From assembly GCF_002754475.1 (NCBI RefSeq), contig NZ_PEFL01000001.1, positions 2,108,001-2,172,000 on the forward strand: a stretch of 64,000 nucleotides of DNA. Direction: 5' to 3'. Below, piece after piece: positions 27,997 to 37,345 of the stretch (the first letter of the stretch is position 1; each line of letters opens with the position of its first letter). The position numbers and the translations under genes are program-made. The notes beneath the pieces are model-generated. The model was not told the origin of the DNA and did no database searches. It saw only the letters and a list, made by a program, of their open reading frames with translations. This DNA comes from Comamonas sp. 26 (lineage in GTDB: Bacteria; Pseudomonadota; Gammaproteobacteria; Burkholderiales; Burkholderiaceae_C).

Positions 27997-28407
27997 TTAG
28001 CCTTGAGGCATCTGGCTCATGTCCATGAACATGATTTCCCAGACGTGACCGTCTACGTCCTCAAAGCTACGCCCATACATGAAGCCGAGGTCTTGCAAAG
28101 GGTTCACGTCTGCCTTGCCGCCGTGAGCGGAAGCGGCTGCAACCATGTTGTCAACTGCCGCGTGGTCGTCGGCGCTCAGGCACAACATGACTTCGCTGGC
28201 AGCGTGGGCGTCGACAATAGGCTTTTGGGTGAAAGTAGCCCACTTCGGGTAAGTGAGCAGCATCACGTAGATGCTGTCGGAGACAACCATGCAGGCGGCG
28301 GTGTCGTCGCTGAACTGCGGGTTGTTGACTGCGCCGATTGCTTCATAAAAGGACTTAGCCTTGGGTAGGTCAGCGACGGGCAGGTTGACGAAGATTTGCT
28401 TGGGCAT
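27997..28407 (-). CDS. VOC-family (glyoxalase-like) protein
   Basis: A 136-residue vicinal-oxygen-chelate protein with the beta-alpha-beta-beta-beta fold pattern (IFVNLPVADLPKAKSFYEAI, then FEDVDGHVWEIMFMD). It resembles PhnB/YaeR-like or extradiol-dioxygenase-related members; the metal-binding His is absent at the first strand (FVNLP) and the DGHVWEI Glu is kept. Substrate unknown. It stands alone. Confidence 0.88.
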   Translation of the reverse strand: MPKQIFVNLPVADLPKAKSFYEAIGAVNNPQFSDDTAACMVVSDSIYVMLLTYPKWATFTQKPIVDAHAASEVMLCLSADDHAAVDNMVAAASAHGGKADVNPLQDLGFMYGRSFEDVDGHVWEIMFMDMSQMPQG

Positions 28408-28785
28408 TTGAGACTTTCAAGGTCTGCGTTGAGAGAGAATCTTCAGGCATTGGCGACCGATGTCAACAGCTCGTTCAGGCACTACAAGCTGGATTTGCAG
28501 CCGTCTTCCTGCCCAGAGTCGCGATGGCGTCCCAACCATAGTGCACCAGTGTCGGAGCTGGCAAACAGCCTATTAGGACATCATATCTAGTTGCACCAGT
28601 GTCAGCTAACTGCATTTGCTGTCGCTTAGTTGGCTGGCTGACAATGCCGCAACCAGCCTGAAACAGCCCTTAAGCACCAACTTCGGCTTTGCCGCGATTT
28701 CCGCCGCTCGTAGCCGCATTGCGACCTATCGGCGACGTTCCATCCTGGAAGCTCGGCGTTCTGTCCGTGCGGAATCCAGAGTGCA
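28408..28785. other. Intergenic, no gene seen
   Basis: About 380 bases between two minus-strand genes. The open frames here are antisense or read through the monooxygenase gene, and nothing was recognised. Confidence 0.5.
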
Positions 28786-30000
28786 TCATTCGATGCGATA
28801 TAGGCTGCCGAAGCCGCCTCCTTCCACGGATGTGCTGCCGATGCAGCTAGGCATCGGTAGACCCTGCCCCCATTCTGCGGCCAATACCTGCACGTCATGC
28901 ATAGGATCGGACGCCTTGGCACGTTCATTGCGGATGCGACAGGTTTCAGGATCGGTGGCAAACAATCCGCGTGCGAAGACTCGGCCCTGTTCCGCCAGCC
29001 TTGCGGTTTTTGTGGCGCGGATTTTTGCGAACGCCTGGAAGACCTCGTCCAGGCCGCCGCTCGCGCTATCCAGGCATCGGGCCAAATGCCACGCATCCTC
29101 CAGTGCCTGGCAGGCACCTTGCCCCGATGTAGGCAACGGCGCGTGTGCAGCATCTCCAACCAGCAGCACATTCGCCCGCCTCCATGCATTCAGCGGCTCC
29201 AGGCCATGCACCGTAATCAGCCGGATGGCATTCACGGGCGTCGCCAGGATGATGCGCGCGACCGGTTCAGGCCATTCGGCGAACAAATCTTCGACCTCAT
29301 TGCGCATATCTGCGGCGGGTATGGCTTCAGACAGAGGCCGCGCCTGCGCTGCAGCCCAATACACCAGGTCGGGGCGAACCGACACGCATCCGAAGCGCTC
29401 CCCCCCCAAGAAATCCTGAATCGCCATATCGCCCGCCAGCGCATCCGGCCCCTGCGCCACGCCGATCCAGTTCACAAAGCCTTGATAGCTTGGCGTGTTG
29501 TAACCCGCAACAAACTTGCGCGCCACTGAATCCATGCGACCGTCGGCGCCGATGAGTAGATCCGGGCGGGTGCTCGCACCGTTCTCGAAATGGACCACGG
29601 CCTTGCCGTAGGCATCCAGCTCAATAGCCACCGCCCTGTGTCCGAACTCCACCGGAATCCCTGCCCGTGCCGCATGGTCCAGCAACACCTCCTGCAAGTG
29701 CCTACGTAGCACCGTGTAGGTTGGGTATCCCATCGTCCGGTCCAGCAAGGCGATATCGAGACCTCCCAATGCATTGTCCTGGCGGCGCATTGTCATTGGC
29801 CGACCGCCAATGGCCTCAATGTCTTGCAGCAGCCCCAGTTCTTTCAACACAAAGCTGGCATTGGGCCAAAGCGTCACACCAGCCCCCATGGTTGACGGCT
29901 GCGCTCGGCGCTCATAGACCCGAGGGGTGTAACCCTGCTTGCGCAAAGCCAATGCCACGCTTACGCCCGCGATGCCGCCGCCAAGTATTCCAATTTTCAT
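28786..30000 (-). CDS. FAD-dependent aromatic-ring monooxygenase
   Basis: A 404-residue group A flavoprotein monooxygenase that probably hydroxylates an aromatic acid using NAD(P)H. Motifs are GxGxxG (GILGGGIAGVSVALAL), the DG motif (LLIGADGRMDSVARKF) and GD (VLLVGDAAHAPLPTSGQGAC). It is closest in pattern to 6-hydroxynicotinate or salicylate hydroxylases; the substrate is not readable. Divergent from a LysR regulator 140 bases away that likely controls it. Confidence 0.9.
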   Translation of the reverse strand: MKIGILGGGIAGVSVALALRKQGYTPRVYERRAQPSTMGAGVTLWPNASFVLKELGLLQDIEAIGGRPMTMRRQDNALGGLDIALLDRTMGYPTYTVLRRHLQEVLLDHAARAGIPVEFGHRAVAIELDAYGKAVVHFENGASTRPDLLIGADGRMDSVARKFVAGYNTPSYQGFVNWIGVAQGPDALAGDMAIQDFLGGERFGCVSVRPDLVYWAAAQARPLSEAIPAADMRNEVEDLFAEWPEPVARIILATPVNAIRLITVHGLEPLNAWRRANVLLVGDAAHAPLPTSGQGACQALEDAWHLARCLDSASGGLDEVFQAFAKIRATKTARLAEQGRVFARGLFATDPETCRIRNERAKASDPMHDVQVLAAEWGQGLPMPSCIGSTSVEGGGFGSLYRIE

Positions 30001-30140
30001 GCTGAATCTCTCCTGTTGTTACGGCGCCCGATGCACGGCACAGCTGTGTCGCATCGGACAAAAGGACATATTAGATTTCGCCACTGCATATAACTAGCAT
30101 GTAAAAATTGAAGTCTTTCATATCTCAAATAGGACAATCA

Positions 30141-31073
30141 ATGCGCGATGCACTCGATCTGAATGCGGTCCGAGTCTACGCAGCAGTCGTCGATGAACAG
30201 AGCTTCACTGGCGCATCGCGCCTGTTGGCCATGCCCTCGTCCAATGTCAGCCGCCATGTCGCCGCGCTGGAGCGCAAACTCGGCACACGCCTGTTGGAGC
30301 GAAGCACCCGCCATTTGCGCATGACGGAAGCCGGCCGACTGCTCTACGAACGCGCCAAGCCCTTGCTCGATGCCCTGCTCTCCGCGCAGGAAGAGCTTGG
30401 TGCGGTGCAGCGCGAACTGCGTGGTCCTCTGAAGATGTGCATGCCTAGCGAGGGACCAAGACTGCTGGCTCCCATCCTCGCCGAATTCTGTAGCCTCCAT
30501 CCGGGGATCGAGCTCGAATGCGACACCCGGATGACCGGACTGGAAGTGCTTCGAGAGGACATCGACCTTTCCATCGTCTTCCACCGGGGTCATCAGGAAG
30601 ACAGTGCCTTCATCACCCGTCAACTCGCCACACTGCCCAGCATCGTGGTTGCCGCGCCCTCCTTGCTGGCCAAGACCGGCATGCCAAGCCATGTGCGCGA
30701 GCTGAGATCTCTGCCCTGCATCACCACCCTCAGTGCACTAAAGGGGCAGCCCTGGCAGTTTCAGGACGACGCGGGCGAAATCGTCAAAGTTCCGGTTCGC
30801 AGCCGTTACCGCGTCAACAGCGGAGAGCTGGCCGTGGCAGGCGCACGGCAAGGCATCGGCTTTGCGATTGTGGCGGCCTACCCCTGCCAGGAAGACCTTG
30901 CTGCGGGCCGATTGCAGGAGGTGTCACTGGACCTGCGTCCTGCGCCCCTGCAATTGCTGGGCGCATACAGCCATCGACACTCCGTGACTGCGCGTGTCCG
31001 GGCGCTGCTGGAATTGATACAGCTGCGGTTGGCTGGATTGGAGGAGTACTCCCATGGATCCCAAACCTCATGA
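30141..31073 (+). CDS. LysR-family regulator of the monooxygenase
   Basis: A 310-residue LysR protein with the DNA-binding domain LDLNAVRVYAAVVDEQSFTG, PSSNVSRHVAALERKLG. The ATG at 30141 has AATAGGACA before it; the earlier in-frame start would add 11 residues. Divergent organisation with the flavin monooxygenase points to it as the activator of that gene. Confidence 0.9.
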   Translation: MRDALDLNAVRVYAAVVDEQSFTGASRLLAMPSSNVSRHVAALERKLGTRLLERSTRHLRMTEAGRLLYERAKPLLDALLSAQEELGAVQRELRGPLKMCMPSEGPRLLAPILAEFCSLHPGIELECDTRMTGLEVLREDIDLSIVFHRGHQEDSAFITRQLATLPSIVVAAPSLLAKTGMPSHVRELRSLPCITTLSALKGQPWQFQDDAGEIVKVPVRSRYRVNSGELAVAGARQGIGFAIVAAYPCQEDLAAGRLQEVSLDLRPAPLQLLGAYSHRHSVTARVRALLELIQLRLAGLEEYSHGSQTS

Positions 31074-31396
31074 GACGGCCTAGGATTGAAGTAGCGCACC
31101 GGGCTCAAAGTGGAGTTTTTCGGAGCGAAAGCTGTCGCTCGGTATGACTTTTTCAATGTCAGTTTCTGGCCGAGTTTAGCTGACCAAAACTGGCGGGCAA
31201 GTTAACCATCACTTTGACCTGAAGAAGTCCAACCAGAATCGCGGTCTACGGGATCTGCAATCTGTATTTGCATCATTTTTTTGCTGATTCTATGGAAGTG
31301 ACAGTGGCGTACTGTACTGACGCCACTTTGCAGAAATAAGGTTGGCAAACTGCTTTTGTTAGCCGACATACCTTATCTGGCTTCCTCTAAGGAAGC
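31074..31396. other. Intergenic, no gene seen
   Basis: About 320 bases between convergent genes, with no terminator-like stem of note and no recognised element. Confidence 0.4.
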
Positions 31397-31822
31397 TTAT
31401 GAGCCATGGGGGACAGCACGGTTTTCCTTCCTCCAACGCTGCTCTTCTGGGGTGTTAGGCAATGGAGGTTTCAGGCCATTGACAGTCCACAGTTCAAACG
31501 GTGTTTCATCGACGTGCAACTCCCAGCGAAGTCCACGTGCAGCGACAAACGGCTCCAATATTTTTGCGCAGCCTTGAAGAAATCTTTGTTGAGCCTCTGC
31601 ATCCTTAATTGAGCGAGCTAGGTGCGCGATGGTCACTCGAACGAAATCATCTGTCGGCTCGCCTCCAATATAGAAGCTGGACTTGGATAGCTCATGGAAG
31701 AGCACATTGACATAGAAGCGTGGGAGAAAGCTTTCATACATGCCAGTGATGCGCTGTGCAATAGATTGCTTGTCTTCTTCTGAGAACGCTTTTGCGGGAT
31801 GGTAAATTTTCCAGAGGGGCAT
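31397..31822 (-). CDS. Tautomerase-superfamily protein (cis-CaaD-like)
   Basis: A 141-residue protein starting MPLWKIYHP, so the amino-terminal proline that acts as the general base in tautomerases is present after Met removal. The length and the segments FYVNVLFHELSKSSFYIGG and ELWTVNGLKPPLP match the double-length tautomerase/cis-3-chloroacrylate dehalogenase-like proteins seen in fungi and bacteria. Possible role in breakdown of an aromatic or halogenated intermediate; this is inference. Confidence 0.82.
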   Translation of the reverse strand: MPLWKIYHPAKAFSEEDKQSIAQRITGMYESFLPRFYVNVLFHELSKSSFYIGGEPTDDFVRVTIAHLARSIKDAEAQQRFLQGCAKILEPFVAARGLRWELHVDETPFELWTVNGLKPPLPNTPEEQRWRKENRAVPHGS

Positions 31823-31856
31823 AGTGAACTTTCAGTGAGTTGAACAAGCTCAGTGG

Positions 31857-31893
31857 CTACCGCTTACGACACGGCGATTTCTGCAACAACGCC
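31857..31893. repeat. 37-base inverted repeat, left IS end before the decarboxylase gene
   Basis: The complement of this segment is identical over all 37 bases to 34731-34767, which is the end of an IS5-family element. It is oriented with the IS body pointing left, but that body is gone and the homology stops at base 31857. It lies 35 bases upstream of the tautomerase start. Confidence 0.8.
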
Positions 31894-32264
31894 TCGGACG
31901 TTTAAGACTGCGTTTACGCCTTCTAGTTTGTGAAGCGGTACTTCCGCTTGCCCCAGCTAGATTTACTCATTTGGCGAGCCTATCGCACTGGTAGTGCCTG
32001 AATTGCGTAACAGCGCCACCTGACGCGACATCGCGACCGAGGCATCCATTCCCTGTCTTTATTTTTTGGGCTCAGCCTATTTTTTGATACAGCCCAAAGA
32101 AACGCAGGTTATTAGTATTTATTCTTTAAACAAAAAATGTACCATTTGTAAGAGATAATCCTGTATTGAAATTTGTTTGCAATATTTGCCTGCCAATCTC
32201 ATTACGCCGTTTTATCTCACGTCCCCCGAAAGGGCTGGTACTCATTTCATATCAGAGAGATTTC

Positions 32265-34424
32265 ATGAACAAGCTCAAAATTGCCGTTAGTCAATCTGTT
32301 GCCGAAAGCTTCATTACGGATTACGAGAAAATTGATGCAGCCATGACCGATTTCACCAATGTAGCTGCCGTAGTGGGCTCCAGAGAGCAAGCGCGGGAAT
32401 TATTGGCAAGTATTGACGGCACGGGGTTTGAGATTCCATTTTTCCTGGCACTCCAGGATGATGATGAAGTTCCAGAAGGATTATTCAACCGGCTGAGCGG
32501 CGTCATTCAAATGGACCGGGGAAATCGGCATCACTATGGCCGCAAGATCACAGCCGCAGCTGACAAATATGTGAGCGAACTGTACCCACCCTTTTTTCGT
32601 GCTCTTACCGAATATGTCAAACATGGCAACTCGGCATTCGATTGCCCTGGGCACCAGGGCGGGCAGTTTTTTACCAAACATCCATTAGGTCGACAGTTTT
32701 TCCATTTTTTTGGGGAAACCTTGTTTCGTGCGGACCTGTGCAATGCAGACGTCAGGCTTGGCGATCTACTGATTCATGAAGGTGCGGCTCTGGATGCGCA
32801 AATGAATGCAGCACGCATCTATAACGCAGACAAAACCTATTTCGTACTCAATGGAACCTCCACTTCCAACAAGGTTGTCACCAGTGCACTGTTGGCTAAA
32901 GATGATTTGGTGTTATTTGACCGCAACAACCACAAGTCCATTCATCTCGGTGCCTTGGTATTGTCGGGCGCACTTCCGGTTTATCTGGAAACAGCACGCA
33001 ATCCTTTTGGATTCATAGGCGGAATTGACGCACATTGCTTCGATGAAGCCTATATCCGCGATGCTATCCGTTCAGTTTCGCCAGAGAAAGCCGACGCAGT
33101 ACGCCCTATTCGTTTGGCGGTCATTCAACTAGGAACCTACGATGGCACCATTTACAACGCGCGCCAGGTTGTAGACCGTATTGGCCATCTCTGTGATTAC
33201 ATTTTGTTCGACTCTGCATGGGTCGGTTATGAGCAATTCATTCCCATGATGCAGGCCAGCTCGCCACTCCTTTTGGAGCTGGGAGAAAACGACCCTGGCA
33301 TTTTCGTAACCCAGTCCGTTCACAAGCAACAAGCCGGGTTCTCGCAATCGTCGCAAATCCACAAAAAAGACAAGCACATCAAGGGGCAACAGCGCTATGT
33401 CACTCACAAGCGCCTCAATAACGCCTACATGATGCATGCATCCACGAGCCCCTTCTACCCGATCTTCGCGGCACTGGATGTGAACGCCCAAATGCATGCG
33501 GGTGCTGCAGGGCGCCAGTTGTGGCGTGATTGTGTACGCGTCGGTGTCGAGGCGCGCAAACTCATTTTGCGCAACTGCAAGCACATACGCCCTTTCATTC
33601 CCTCCATGGTGGATGGTCGCCCCTGGGGCGAATACGACACGGAAATGATCATTGACGATTTGCGCTTCTTCAAATTCCAACCCGATGAACGCTGGCATTC
33701 ATTTGAAGGTTATGCACGCAACCAATACTTTGTCGACCCCTGCAAATTACTGCTAACAACGCCGGGCATTGACAGCCAAAGCGGTGGATATGCCAGCTTC
33801 GGGGTTCCTGCATCGGTGCTGGCACATTACCTGCGCGACAACGGTGTAGTGCCTGAAAAGGCCGATTTGAACTCCATCTTGTTCTTGCTGACGCCCTCTG
33901 AACGTCTTTCGAAGATGCAGCACTTGGTGTCTTATCTGTGCCGATTCGAGCGACACCTTGAATTGGACAGCCCCATGCAAGAAGTGCTGCCCACGGTATT
34001 TCACAAGCATCCAGAGTTTTACAAGGACTACACCATCCGACAGGTATGCCAACGCATGCATGACTTCTACAAAGGCTACAACATGCAAGCCTTGCAAAAA
34101 GCCATGTTCCGTAAAGCCGAATTTCCCGCCCAAGCCATGACCCCTTACGACGCCAATGCGGAACTTGTGCGCAACCATGTTGAGCTGGTGCCGCTGTCGG
34201 CCATCGAAGGACGGATTGCAGCAGAAGGCGCACTGCCTTACCCGCCAGGAGTGCTGTGCGTGGTGCCGGGCGAGGTATGGGGCGGCGCTGCACTGCAATA
34301 TTTTCTTGCGCTGGAAGACGGCATCAACCAGCTCCCCGGTTTTGAGCCTGAAATCCAGGGCGTCTACTTGCAAACAGAAGCCGATGGCTCGCGTCGCGCC
34401 TATGGTTATGTGGTGAAACACTAA
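32265..34424 (+). CDS. Ornithine decarboxylase, SpeC/SpeF type
   Basis: A 719-residue fold-III PLP enzyme that decarboxylates ornithine to putrescine. The PLP lysine lies near residue 354 in SVHKQQAGFSQSSQIHKKD, which is the classic ODC signature, and GHQGGQFFTKHPLG and NGTSTSNKVV are also present. The N-terminal wing domain is there. No antiporter gene (PotE) adjoins it, unlike the inducible speF operon. The gene is bracketed by 37-base inverted IS ends and has lower GC than its surroundings, so it was probably acquired. A GCCAGAAGCA/TGCTTCTGGC hairpin (34456-34479) follows it. Confidence 0.93.
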   Translation: MNKLKIAVSQSVAESFITDYEKIDAAMTDFTNVAAVVGSREQARELLASIDGTGFEIPFFLALQDDDEVPEGLFNRLSGVIQMDRGNRHHYGRKITAAADKYVSELYPPFFRALTEYVKHGNSAFDCPGHQGGQFFTKHPLGRQFFHFFGETLFRADLCNADVRLGDLLIHEGAALDAQMNAARIYNADKTYFVLNGTSTSNKVVTSALLAKDDLVLFDRNNHKSIHLGALVLSGALPVYLETARNPFGFIGGIDAHCFDEAYIRDAIRSVSPEKADAVRPIRLAVIQLGTYDGTIYNARQVVDRIGHLCDYILFDSAWVGYEQFIPMMQASSPLLLELGENDPGIFVTQSVHKQQAGFSQSSQIHKKDKHIKGQQRYVTHKRLNNAYMMHASTSPFYPIFAALDVNAQMHAGAAGRQLWRDCVRVGVEARKLILRNCKHIRPFIPSMVDGRPWGEYDTEMIIDDLRFFKFQPDERWHSFEGYARNQYFVDPCKLLLTTPGIDSQSGGYASFGVPASVLAHYLRDNGVVPEKADLNSILFLLTPSERLSKMQHLVSYLCRFERHLELDSPMQEVLPTVFHKHPEFYKDYTIRQVCQRMHDFYKGYNMQALQKAMFRKAEFPAQAMTPYDANAELVRNHVELVPLSAIEGRIAAEGALPYPPGVLCVVPGEVWGGAALQYFLALEDGINQLPGFEPEIQGVYLQTEADGSRRAYGYVVKH

Positions 34425-34483
34425 AAGCGGCTAACACCACTTCCCTTTGAGACCAGCCAGAAGCATTTATGCTTCTGGCCCTC

Positions 34484-34730
34484 ATGGCAAGACAATCCGT
34501 TAGCAAAGAACTGTGGCGACAGCTACAGCCCCTAACCCCCGCCTTTACGCCTTCCGTCAAAGGTGGCGCACGCAAGCTCACCGTGAGCGATAAAGCCGCC
34601 CTCAATGGCATTCTGTTCATACTGTAAACAGGCATCCCGTGGGAAGACTTGCCTCAGCCCTTGGGTTACGGCAGTGGTATGACCTGCTGGCGGCGCTCGC
34701 GTGACTGGAATGCCAATGGCGTCTGGCAGC
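34484..34730 (+). pseudogene. IS5-family transposase fragment, N-terminal (first element)
   Basis: From ATG 34484 the frame reads RQSVSKELWRQLQPLTP, KLTVSDKAALNGILFIL, a TAA stop, then TGIPWEDLPQPLGYGSGMTC and WRRSRDWNANGVWQR. This is the N-terminal domain of IS5-family transposases, where the stop replaces the glutamine expected in LQTGIPWE. It is cut off at 34730 by the end of the next element, so the second IS inserted into the first. Confidence 0.8.
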
Positions 34731-34941
34731 GGCGTTGTTGCAGAAATCGCCGTGTCGTAAGCGGTAGGCTCAAGGTATGAGTCAGCCCAGCAAGCCCCGC
34801 TACCGCACTACCAACTGGAAGCAATACAACGCCTTACTCAAAGCACGAGGTTCATTGACAGTATGGCTGGACAAGCGCATGTGCTGGTTTGCCGCTGCTA
34901 GCGGCAAACGCGGGCGTAGCCCGAAGTTCTCGGATGCTGCT
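34731..34941 (+). mobile_element. IS5-family left end with transposase N-terminus (second element)
   Basis: It starts with GGCGTTGTTGCAGAAATCG, a terminal-repeat-like IS5-family end, followed by the 37-base segment shared with 31857-31893. The ATG at 34777 begins SQPSKPRYRTTNWKQYNALL, KARGSLTVWLDK and GKRGRSPKFSDAA, the conserved start of IS903/IS5-type transposases. Homology stops near 34941, where MFS sequence begins in the same frame. Confidence 0.82.
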
Positions 34942-35426
34942 AATCTGTTTTTTGCAATGGCACCGGCCATCTTGATGGAAGGGTTTGGTTTTTCGCCCTT
35001 GCAACTCGCACTTTTTTTCGCGTCCACCGTCTTTGTTGTCTTTGGCGCTGGTCTGCTCGCTCCTCGACTTGCGCACCGGTTTGGCACACTGCGCGCTGCC
35101 GTGCAGGCATTTTCATTGCCTTTGCCGCTGGTGCGACCTTGCTGGCTGCCTCGGAGCAGGTGTACTACTTTTCGGCGGCCTTGACAGTGTTTTTGATTGG
35201 AATGGGCCTGATCAATCCCTTGGGAACTGCCGTGACCCTGCAACCCTTTGGGCAAAACGCTGGGGCAGCCTCTGCCTTGCTGGGCTTCCTGTAAATGGGC
35301 TGTGCTGCTATCTCCATTGCAATTACCTCCGCACTGCCGCTTTCTCCCTACTTGGCATTCAGCGCCGTCATCGCCACCAGCTTGCTGATGGCGTTGGTGA
35401 CGTTTGGGGCCGCAGTAAAGCGCTGA
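34942..35426 (+). pseudogene. MFS transporter remnant (C-terminal half)
   Basis: Reads FFAMAPAILMEGFGFSPLQL, FFASTVFVVFGAGLLAPRLA, then after a frameshift near 35105-35115 IFIAFAAGATLLAASEQVYY, LIGMGLINPLGTAVTLQPFG, ASALLGFL, a TAA at the glutamine expected before MGCAAISIA, and a final TGA at 35424. This is a Bcr/CflA-like multidrug exporter missing its first half, broken by a frameshift and a nonsense codon. It is fused in frame to the IS remnant. Confidence 0.8.
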
Positions 35427-35436
35427 ACGTTAAAGC

Positions 35437-36060
35437 TCAGGCCACATCAGATTGAGTAGCGTGAGCCGCTGCGGGAGGCGGTACGCCTTCTTGCTCCGCC
35501 AATGAGCCAAGGATCTTGTCCCGACACACAGCCAAGATTTCATCGGCAAGTGGTGAATCATCGGGACAGGCCCGAGACATGACCAGTGCCCCGACGATAT
35601 GCGCAAAGGTGTCGATGGACTTGGCCCGCGCCTCGTTATTTCCTGCTCGCTCCGAGGCCGGACATTCCTTCTCAAGGGCCTGCAGCAAGCTTTCGATGCC
35701 TGCAGCAAATGTCCTCTTGACCTCTTGCGTCTGGCGCGCTGCATCGGAGCCCAGAGCGGCCATGGTGCAGCCTGCCGCCCGATTGTCACGATGCTCACGA
35801 GACAGATAGCTGTTCACAAAAGTCGACAGGTCAATACCTTTCGTCAACTCTACGGTCTGCTCTATCCCGCAAGCAGCAGATTCCGCCATCAAGTCCGTCT
35901 TAGAGCGGAATTGTTTGTAGAAACCGCCTTGAGTGAACCCCGCTGCCGCCATTAAGTCGACCACGCCCACGCCATCGTATCCACGCTCGCGAAACAACGC
36001 CGACGCCGTTTTCACGACATGTGCTCGGTTTGCCTGCGCCTGTGCTTTGGTGAGCTTCAT
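35437..36060 (-). CDS. TetR-family repressor of the redox cluster
   Basis: A 207-residue TetR protein with the helix-turn-helix GVGVVDLMAAAGFTQGGFYK, QFRSKTDL and the ligand-domain pattern RAAGCTMAALGSDAARQ, close to the group of NemR/YdeP-like repressors of old-yellow-enzyme genes. It is divergent from such a gene, and a perfect 20-base palindrome lies between them. Confidence 0.9.
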   Translation of the reverse strand: MKLTKAQAQANRAHVVKTASALFRERGYDGVGVVDLMAAAGFTQGGFYKQFRSKTDLMAESAACGIEQTVELTKGIDLSTFVNSYLSREHRDNRAAGCTMAALGSDAARQTQEVKRTFAAGIESLLQALEKECPASERAGNNEARAKSIDTFAHIVGALVMSRACPDDSPLADEILAVCRDKILGSLAEQEGVPPPAAAHATQSDVA

Positions 36061-36107
36061 TTTTCTACCGTGGAGTGTCTGTGTGCATGCGGAGCCTCTA
36101 CTATATA

Positions 36108-36127
36108 TTAATTACGATCGTAATTAA
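36108..36127. promoter_or_regulatory. Perfect 20-base palindrome, candidate TetR operator
   Basis: TTAATTACGATCGTAATTAA is its own complement. It is 48 bases upstream of the TetR start and 66 before the old-yellow-enzyme ATG. A second, partial half-site (ATTACGATCATCATCA) follows at about 36,144, with TTGACT between them. Confidence 0.75.
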
Positions 36128-36192
36128 AGTGTTGACTTTTTAGATTACGATCATCATCATTGAGTCTTCTAGAACATTGCTGTGGATGCAAC

Positions 36193-37296
36193 ATGACTGA
36201 GAAGACGCTTTTTCAACCCTATGTCTTAGGTGATCTGGTACTGGCCAATCGCGTTGTGATGGGACCGCTAACCCGCAACCGCGCCGTTTCTGGCTTGGTG
36301 CCTAATGAACTTGCGGCCACCTACTACGCACAGCGCGCTTCGGCTGGCTTGATCATTTCGGAAGCAACTCAGGTCTCCGCACAGGCGCAGGGCTACCAAG
36401 ACACCCCCGGTATCTACACAGCCGAGCAGGTCGCTGGATGGCGCAAAGTCACCGACGCGGTGCACGCCAAGGGCGGAAAGATCTTTGTGCAACTGTGGCA
36501 TGTGGGCCGCGTGTCCCATGTGTCCGTGCAGCCGGATGGCGCAGCGCCTGTAGCCCCCTCTGCCATCCGAGCACAAACCAAGACCTTCGTGAACAATGGC
36601 TTTGCGGAAGTATCTGAGCCCCGCGCACTGGGCCTAGATGAGATCCCAGGCATCGTGGAGAGCTTCCGCCAAGCTGCCGCCAATGCCATAGGTGCAGGCT
36701 TCGATGGCGTGGAGGTGCATGGTGCCAACGGCTACCTGCTGTAGCAATTCATCAAGGACGGAGCCAACCAACGCACGGACGCATACGGCGGCTCAATGGA
36801 AAACCGTGCACGACTGTTGCTAGAGGTGACCGCTGCCGTTGCCCAGGAAATTGGGCCTGAGCGCACCGGTGTACGCATTTCTCCAGTCTCCCCCGCCAAT
36901 GGCATCTCTATCAGCGAGCCACAGCCTCAGTACAACTACATCGCGGAGCAACTCAGTGCCCTCGGCATTGTCTATCTGCATGTCGTGGAAGGCGCGACAG
37001 GCGGCCCCCGCGATGTCGCGCATTTTAACTATGACGCGCTGCGCGCTCGCTTCAAGCAAACCTACATCGCCAACAACGGCTATGCCTACCTGAAGGAGAT
37101 AGGCCAGCCCACTCTGATCGTCAACGGCCACAACGACATCATGGTGCCGAGCATCAACTCCTTCACGTTGCAGCAGCATATTCCCAACGCGCAGCTCATC
37201 CTGTACCCGGACTCTGGTCATGGCTCGCAATTCCAATACCCAGAACTGTTCGTCACCCAGACCGCTCTTTTCCTGGATGGACAACAGGCTGCCTGA
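36193..37296 (+). pseudogene. Old-yellow-enzyme/alpha-beta-hydrolase chimera with an amber stop
   Basis: The ATG at 36193 starts an OYE-family ene-reductase ([40 protein letters not shown]). A TAG at 36742-36744 interrupts it at the position where QQF or DQF is usual. The frame then continues through QFIKDGANQRTDAYGGSMEN and FKQTYIANNGYA and changes, near 37,080, into a hydrolase C-terminus (KEIGQPTLIVNGHNDIMVPS, LILYPDSGHG) that ends at 37296. The tail resembles the downstream hydrolase gene, so a deletion has probably fused two genes. The OYE C-terminus is missing. Confidence 0.82.
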
Positions 37297-37345
37297 CCTC
37301 ACGCCTTCCCCCTGATCTTCCCAAACCATTTCTGGATATAGAACT

